Origin: Tolypeutes matacus
Lineage: Eukaryota; Chordata; Mammalia; Cingulata; Chlamyphoridae
Length of the DNA: 64,000 nucleotides
Assembly (NCBI GenBank): GCA_026826555.1
Contig: JAKSZT010054335.1
Span: 9,099,790 to 9,163,789, forward strand
Direction: 5' to 3'
Below the pieces are notes generated by a model, which had not been told where the DNA came from, made no database searches, and saw only the letters and a list, made by a program, of their open reading frames with translations. A program made the translations under genes and the position numbers. Every line of letters starts with the position of its first letter. Position 1 is the stretch's first letter. This document shows positions 57,305 through 64,000 of this stretch, in pieces.

Positions 57305-57560
57305 CCGCTTACTGAGCACGTGGCATGCGCCCAGCACTGGGCGCCAGCCTGGCAACAGGGACAGAGCCGCCGGGAACCCAGGTGTGCGCGGAGCTTGTGG
57401 TCAGCGAGAAGGCGGCCAGCGCGGCTGAGCAGAGCGCAGTGACGATGCCCATGGCTTCATTCAGTCTTCACAGTCGCTCTGGGAAGGAGGTTTTGTTATT
57501 CCCCATATCAGATGAGAAAGCTGAGAAAATGAGTAATTTCTCAGCAGAAGGTAGTGCTGG
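57305..57560 (-). repeat. MIR/L2-type relics
   Basis: TACTGAGCACGTGGCATGCG with CCCAGCACTGGGCGCC, then TTATTCCCCATATCAGATGA with GAAAGCTGAGAAAATGAG: the typical reverse MIR order, diverged. Confidence 0.6.
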
Positions 57561-58109
57561 CACGTCCTCAGCACTCCCGCACAAGCAGAAACAAAGCTGC
57601 TCAGTGCTGGGAGGGCACATCTTCTGCAGCTTTAGATTTAGACACACATCGTATTAAAAGGCTAAAGACTCTTCTGGGGAACCACGGAACTCCTGAAATT
57701 AAATGCACATTTAAAGGGCATGTGCATGTTTTCCCGGGGAGAGAGAACCTAGGTTCAGCATGTTCTCAACGGGATCGGCGACACCGAAGTGTGGAGCTGT
57801 GCGGCAGTTCGGGCTTTCACGGCTTGCCCCTGCTTGCTCTCAGCCCGCCCAGGAGGAGCTGAACGTGCCCGTGATGAAAAGAGCTGGTGCTCATTGGCCC
57901 CCGCGATTTTGCACGGGGTGAGGGGTGCTGGTCGAGGGTGCAGGGCGTCTCAGGCTTGGGGCTCCCCCTGACTGCCCTGTCGCTGGGTCCCCGTCTGTCC
58001 CTTCCTGCCGGCTCCCCCGCTGGCCCAGTGGCGCCTGGTGTTCTTCGACCTCCTTGTCTGCTAAGACAGGCCTGCTGCTGTCTTCTGATGACACCAGGGC
58101 CTCTCATCC

Positions 58110-58440
58110 AGCGGTGGGTCAGGGATGGCCTCGTGGGAGCAGCTACCTCTGAACTGGGCTTTCAAGGATGGGCAGGGTGGAGATGTGGAGAGGTAGGAGG
58201 GGCAAGGGGGAACCCTGGACAAAGGCCATGAGGACGGAGCCCAGCAGCACGTGGCCCCGAGGGCCCGGCTGAGAGAGGCGCGAGGTGGGGTAGGGGCCGT
58301 GCTTCCAGAAGCTGACCGGACTTCAGCAGAGAGCAGGATGGCGGAAGAGATGGACCAGTCCAGCCAGGAGGCCGCCGCAGGGCTGAGCCCCAGCAGAACT
58401 GCGCTGGAGGGCTGGGGGCAGGCCACGGGCGCAGCCTGTG
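58110..58440 (+). repeat. Ancient medium-reiterated repeat (same type as 53345-53660)
   Basis: Order of words follows the 5' side of that consensus: GGATGGCCTCGTGGGAGC, TGAACTGGGCTTTCAAGG, GACAAAGGCCATGAGGACGG, and CCAGTCCAGCCAGGAGG. Family name uncertain. Confidence 0.45.
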
Positions 58441-59195
58441 CTTTTAAAAATGTTAAGGTGGAATCTTTTTTTAACCTCAAGTGCATTTTAAAAATCACGT
58501 GTTGTTTTATCATGCAGTATTTTATACACAAAGTGAGTGCAGATAATGTGTCTAAGTTATGAAATATAATAATCCAGAAAAGACCCTTGACCTATCACTC
58601 ATTTTACCTTGTACCTCATCTTATCCCCTGCCCTGACCCGAACTTTGGGTTTATCACTCTCTTATATTTTATTCCCTCATAATTTGATCACATATGTTTG
58701 CATCCCTAAAATGTCATTTTGTTTTGATCATTATAAAAATGACATCCTACTGTATATGCTCCTCTATCTACATATTTTTAATTCAACACTGCGTTTCTAA
58801 AATTCATCCATGGTGGAAGGTTTTGCCTCTAAAAGAAGTGGAAAAGATGACCAATGCCATTTTGGACCTTTCCATTTTAGGGGCTAAAGGCACCTCTGGC
58901 TGAAGACGTCTGGGGAGGAGAGGTCTCGTGCCTTGGCTGCCATCCCTACAAGGCATTTCAGAGGGGCCAATTTTACCTTCTCCCTGTTCTAGCTCTGCCC
59001 TGAGGAGCATCTGCGTGATGGTGGCTCAGGGGCAGGCATGATGGAAGCACATCCAGTGCCAGGAAGCGTCACAAAGTCCATGGAGATGCACGAGAGGGAC
59101 TTGCTAAGGATGGATGGCAAGGAGCTGGCACTTCCTACTTTGGTGAGATGGCTCCCTTCTCCTGGTGGTGGGACAGGGACACTCTTCCAGTCACA
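58441..59195. other. Intergenic; possible old LINE fragment
   Basis: 58440-58800 reads partly like an L1 3' UTR backwards (CCTCTATCTACATATTTTTA, AATTCAACACTGCG). Otherwise unrecognised. Confidence 0.4.
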
Positions 59196-59725
59196 CGGCT
59201 GTGCAACAAATCACCCCAGAATTGGTGGTTTGAGAACAGCCATCACCATCATATCTATTTCACTCACAAATCTTTAGTCTGGGCAGGGTGAGGCAGGGAC
59301 GGCTTGTTTCTGTTCTACCTGGCGTTGGATGGGACAGCTTGAAGGCTTGTGCCTGGAATCACCTGATGGTTCGCTCACTCACCTGGTGTCTGGGCTGGGA
59401 AGAACCGAGAGCTGGCCACTGAAGAGCCAGGCTCCTCAGGCATCCATCTCTGTGCGTTCTCTCTGCATTGTCTCTTCGTCATAGCAGCTTTGGAAGGTCG
59501 AACTTCTCACATGGTGGCTCATGTGTCCCAAGAGAAAGAGAGCCGGTTGGAAGCAGCACTGCCTTTATCGTGCCTCTGAAGTCAAAGTGTCAGACTCTCA
59601 CAAAGGTCCACTGAGGTTCGAGGGGAGGGGACACAAGCTCATCTCCCGATGGGGAAGTTCAGCATCCCATTGGAAGGAAAACGTGCAGTGTGGCCATCTT
59701 TGGAAAATACAGGCTGCCAGTGACT
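59196..59725 (-). repeat. MLT1-type MaLR LTR
   Basis: Reverse MLT1 order: GTGCAACAAATCACCCCAGA, CTTAGTCTG-type GTCTGGGCAGGG, TCACATGGTGGCTCATGTG, CCTCTGAAGTCAAAGTGTC, GTGTGGCCATCTTTGGAAAA. Assignment from memory of the consensus. Confidence 0.7.
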
Positions 59726-60495
59726 GGCCTGGAGGAACGAAATGCCTTGGTGTGTTTTCACAGGAAAATTCTGAGAGGGCATAGGAACATGCATATGAAG
59801 AATGATGGCCTGAAAAATAACCAGTCAGACTTCTGGGGGCAAAACACATCCCTCAGGGGCCTCCTGCCTCATCCACCAAGGAAATGGCATCAACCCACAG
59901 AAGATGGGCTCCTCTTCTGTGACCGACGATCACTGCAGGGGCGTTGAGCTCAAAGGACAATAATGGTCTTCGAGCTCCTACCATGGACCCAGAGAGAGTG
60001 CAACCGGCATGGTCTGAGGCATGAGCAAGCTGCCACTAACAAGAGAGAGCAAAATGATGGGGGCAGGACACGGGAAGGAAAGTGAGGCTGAGCGTGAAAG
60101 AAGAGATGAGACTGAAGAAGGAAAGAAAAAATAAAGAGTGGAAAGAGGCCTCTCTCTTTTCCGCTCTAATGTCATTTTTCAGCTCTTTCTCCACAATCTC
60201 ACTGAAAAAAAAATTAATAGGTTCTTAGGAGGAATTTGCAATAATACTGTGTGTAGAGAGTGTTTTTAATCCAAAACACCGAATGCAAGGCCTCAGGATC
60301 CCCTTTGGAGGAAGCTTCAAATGCCCCGCCAGGAATCCTACTGACCTGCAGAAGGTGGACGAGCAGCTCAGTCTCTAGTTTCCTCAGCTCAGGTCCCCAG
60401 CACCCAGCCCACCCCAGACACTCAGCTGTGGGCTCTTACTGGTGGCTGGGACAAAGAGTCCCCATGGTAAAAGCCAGCCTGTTTCTTGCATATTG
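59726..60495. other. Intergenic sequence without recognised element
   Basis: No gene supported. A purine-rich stretch at 60040-60150 is noted. Confidence 0.5.
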
Positions 60496-60499
60496 CTCC

Positions 60500-61560
60500 C
60501 AGCAGCTTTTGGCAAACTAAAAAGTCCCGTTTCCCCCAAACTCCCCTAGCCCCTGGCAACCACACTGATCTCCTTTCTGTCTCTGTGGAGTTACCTATTC
60601 TGGACTTTCATGCAGTCCTTTTGCATCTGGCTCCTTTGACCTAGTGTGATGTGTTCGCGGCTCATTCGCGTTGTAGCATGCATCTGTACTTCATCTCTTT
60701 TCAGTGTCCAATCCCCCACGGTGCGGATGGCGCCCTCTGCGTGTCCTTTCTTCTGCTGACGGTCACTTGGTTTGCTTCCGCCTTTTGGCTACTGTGAATG
60801 CGGCTGCGATGAGCATTCGTGTACGAGTTTTTGAGTGGACATGCGTTTTCCCTTCCCTGGGGTGCACAACTAGGAGTGCAGTGGCTGGATCATATGATAA
60901 CTCCCATTAAACTGAGGATCTTCCAAGATTTTTTTCCAAAGCGTCTGCACGATTTTTGTATGCGGGGGTGAAGTGGTATCTCATTGCAGTTTTGATTTGC
61001 ATTTTCCCTTATGGCTGATGATGTCGAGCATCTTTTTAATGTTCTTACTGGCCATTTTTCTCTCTTCTTCGTAGAAATGTCCATTCAGATATTTTGTCTG
61101 TGTTTAATTGGGTTATCTGTCTTTTTACGATTAAGTTGTATGTTTTCTTTATGTATATGCTGGATACAAGTCCTTTATCAGATATAATCTGCCAAAAATT
61201 TCTTTCATTCTCTATTGATTGTTTTTTCTCTTTCTTGAAGGTGTCCTTTGAAGCACAAAAGTTTTTCATTCTGATGATATCCAATTTATCTCATTTTTCT
61301 TCTGTTGCTTGTACTTTTAGTGTAATATCTAAGAAACCATTGCCTATTCCAAGGTCAGGAAGAGCTATACCTATAGTTTCTTCTAAGAGTTAAATAGCTT
61401 TAACTCACATTTGCGATCGCTGATCCTCTTACTTAGTTTTCGTATATGGTGTGATTGAGGGGTCAGATTTCATTCTTTTCACGTAGATTGACAGTTGTCC
61501 ATGCACTGTTTGTTGAAAAGATTATTCTTTCCCCATTGAATTGTCTTGGTCCATCGTTAT
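60500..61560 (-). repeat. L1M 3' UTR/ORF2 end, inverted
   Basis: Reverse L1: CCCCTAGCCCCTGGCAACC, CTTTTGGCTACTGTGAATGC, GGTGAAGTGGTATCTCATTG, TCCTTTATCAGATATAATC, AAGGTGTCCTTTGAAGCAC, AGAAACCATTGCCTATTCC, TATTCTTTCCCCATTGAATT. It runs from 3' UTR into ORF2. Relatively CpG-rich in the first 300 bp for an old L1. Confidence 0.92.
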
Positions 61561-61671
61561 TTTTTGTGGTGTGGGGAAAACCCAAATTCCTGAGAAGGCG
61601 CTCGGTGAATCCTGGCAGCATGATTGTGATGTCCCCCGTTTACTGGTGGTTGTGCTCAGCTCACCAGCGTT

Positions 61672-61805
61672 GCCTGATCTAAGTCCTCACAACAAACCTA
61701 TGCACTGACGAACGTCGTAGCTGAAGAAACAGACTTAAGAAGCTTGCCCGAAGCGCACTGCTGATAGTCGGCTGTGCTGGGCTCTGAATCCAGCCGTCTG
61801 GCTCA
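61672..61805 (-). repeat. MIR SINE
   Basis: Reverse MIR: AGTCCTCACAACAAACCTAT, CTGAAGAAACAGACTTAAG, GAATCCAGCCGTCTGGCTC. Confidence 0.75.
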
Positions 61806-61809
61806 GGCA

Positions 61810-62015
61810 GGAAATGACTATGTGTCAACCACTATTCTCAGCTCGTTGCTAACTCATGTCACCCCAACAATAGCTGGATGAGGCTGTGTACTACCCTTAT
61901 CTCCATAAACAGATGTGGAAGCCGAGGCACAGAGGCACTGAGTATTGGACCAACTGTAAGGGGCAGAAACAGGATTTGAACCCAGAGCCTGCACTTTTAA
62001 CCACCACATTATATT
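61810..62015 (-). repeat. MIR SINE (second, adjacent)
   Basis: Reverse MIR: ACTATGTGTCAACCACTATT, GTGGAAGCCGAGGCACAGAG, GGATTTGAACCCAGAGCCTG, TTAACCACCACATTATA. Confidence 0.8.
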
Positions 62016-64000
62016 CTTCAAAGCTTTGCTGCTGCAGTTTCCGTTGTCAAGTGCAGCTTCTCTTTTTTGATGGCTTTATAGTCTATTCATTTGTGATTTC
62101 CACGGACAAGTTGCTTTAATTTTGCCAGGGCTCCTTGATTCTGGGTTGCTCTCTACAGTGGCCTTGAAGAAATTTCTAGGAGCTGTTGTTTAATGAGATA
62201 AACGGTTTTCATAATGCCAGCTTCTGCTTTTCTAAGTCAGGCAGTTACCTGTAATAACAGGAGGTACCGATAGCCTGTAGACACACAGCCAAACGCACTG
62301 CGGGCTTCGTGAAAGCAAGATGGCGACTTTCACCTGCTTGGCCTGTTCCAACCTACACGAGTTCAGAAAGGTGACAGGCCCTTTGCGCCCAGTGTTCACT
62401 GTTTCTTTTGAATCATGAAATGTTAATTTCATTTGTTCTTTTTGCAGATGAAAAATACCCGAATCCCCAAAAGGTTACAAGGCATGCCCAGTGGAAGCCA
62501 GGACTTCTACCCCTAGTCCAATGCACGTCCTAGTCCTCGGGCTGCCTCTAGGGGATATGCGTGCATTTATTTTTGTTTTCTTAGAAATGAGCTGTCCCAA
62601 GGTGTCTGCTACTCATGTCCCAATAGTGGAATGCAGGATGATATAATGCTTTTCAGTCATTTCATTGTGAATTTACTCCAGATAGTTTTTGTTTAATCAG
62701 AACAATATTTCCTAGGTTTCTAGGCAACATGGTGATGGAACTTCAGACTTTATTGCCAGCTAATGAATTAGGAACAGCTCTATTTTTTGCTTCCAGAATG
62801 ACCTTCTCTCTCTCTCTCTCTAGATTTCTGTTCATTTGTATTGAAGTCAAAGAATCAAATAGGCAGAAAAACTGGAGAAGCTGATTTAAAAGGAAATGAG
62901 CATCCTTCCTCCTGGTTCTTTGCTGTACATGTGACATTAACTTCTCACGTGACACCGCTTTAGGTGGGAAGGTTGGTGCCTTGGAGAGTTGCGTGAAAGC
63001 TTAGCATAGTCCTGGCAACTGGAGAGGGAAAGACATTTAATTAAGATGGAATTAAAAGGTTACAAACACAGAGTAATTCACTTAAGCTAAGATATGCACT
63101 CATACAAGGAAGGATAATTGTTAACTTTGGAGTAGAAGGGCAGAAGAAGATCTAGGTGCAAGTGAATTCCAGCTTCAAAGCGGGCCTATTAGGCTGTACT
63201 CCTCTCTCACTATGTTTCAGCATGGTTCGTATCCATTGGACAATTTTGCCAAGATTAGGAATCCCAGTGGAAATGGAAGATGGAAATCTGGAGAACACTG
63301 AAGAATTCTTCTTGTGAAACACCAGGGCCTTTTCAAGGCCCTCCAATTCTGTTGGCATTTCAAGGGGTTAAGACGGCTGCTTTCTCTTCCGTCCCCTCCT
63401 GCCCTTCTTCCCCAGGAAGCTCATTTCACTGTGCCCTGCTGTGGCCCGTGAGGTGAGCGGTTTCCTGTGGGGGTCCACAGGTTCGCGTGAAATGACCCAG
63501 GACCCCACACTGCTGGCCGGGGCCTTGGCCACCACCACCCTGCCGCTCTGCACTCTGCGCCCTCTCCCTACCTCCCTTCTTTCCTTTGGGCCTCACCCTG
63601 AACTTTGATCCCTTCCTTCCCAAACAACAAAACACAACAACAAACCAGATGTTCCGCCCTGTTTACAGCTGCCCTCCCTCCCCCTCACTCCCATCCACAG
63701 TGAGTTTCCTTTGCAAACAAGGCTCTTCTAGAATCCCTCTGGACGTGACTCCTAACCACCAACAAAAAAAGGGCCATTTCCCATGCTCACTTATTCTTTC
63801 CTCCATCTGTTCAGTAGCAATTGTTTTTGTTTTTTTATAATCCAATTTTTAAATTTTTAAAAATTTTATTTATTTTTATTTTTTTAAAAGATACTTACTC
63901 AGTAATGACTGTGTGCGTGCAGGACACAGAGATGAAGGACCAGGGAGCAGATACACATTTTTGGGTTGTGACCCAATCTGAGGTGAGCAGCGGGTGGAGA
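62016..64000. other. Intergenic sequence at window end
   Basis: Contains a (TC)n tract at about 62804-62822 and an AT-rich tract at 63825-63890. No gene, RNA or clear transposon recognised. Confidence 0.5.

Overview
The window is non-coding-rich mammalian nuclear DNA containing the 3' part of one recognisable gene, FOXO1 (forkhead box O1), on the + strand. The organism is most likely an armadillo (Xenarthra, probably Dasypus). At least eight tRNA-derived SINEs match the DAS type known from armadillos, with a tRNA-like head, dimeric or A-rich body and A-rich tail. They sit among L1M/HAL1, MLT1, MLT2 and MIR repeats shared by placental mammals, plus two copies of an LTR that looks lineage-specific. 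Species assignment rests on recalled repeat consensus sequences, not on a search.

Layout. Positions 1-21640 are the 3' end of FOXO1 intron 1: GC-rich in patches, poor in transposons, with an MLT1-like LTR, an L1 fragment, two DAS SINEs and some MIR relics. Exon 2 (21641-22990) encodes the C-terminal 444 residues, from the middle of the forkhead domain to the stop. A 436-bp intron (22991-23426) lies just after the stop codon. Exon 3 (23427 to about 26582) is entirely 3' UTR and aligns from end to end with my memory of the human FOXO1 3' UTR. Exon 1 (start codon, first AKT site, first half of the forkhead domain) lies upstream of the window.

Downstream, 26583-33200 is intergenic and GC-mixed, with a striking minisatellite at 28350-28902. 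From about 33.2 kb to 62 kb the sequence becomes AT-rich and is filled with nested transposons: L1 fragments in both orientations, MaLR/ERVL LTRs, and DAS SINEs with clear target-site duplications inside older elements. No second protein-coding gene could be supported. The many open frames in the GC-rich parts have no recognisable domain or splice structure, and those in the AT-rich part are decayed L1.

The most notable observations are: a FOXO1 exon 2 that looks unusually diverged, with changes toward GC-rich codons and loss of several proline-directed serine/threonine sites; a (TG)10 tract directly before the last FOXO1 splice acceptor; a five-copy 9-mer and an A24 run in the 3' UTR; a minisatellite with a 134-bp higher-order repeat and alternating CACGTG/CACGCGTG cores; a 23-bp-arm hairpin at the end of an MLT2-type LTR; and two full-length LTRs of one family in opposite orientation. 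I found nothing that supports a novel multi-gene system.
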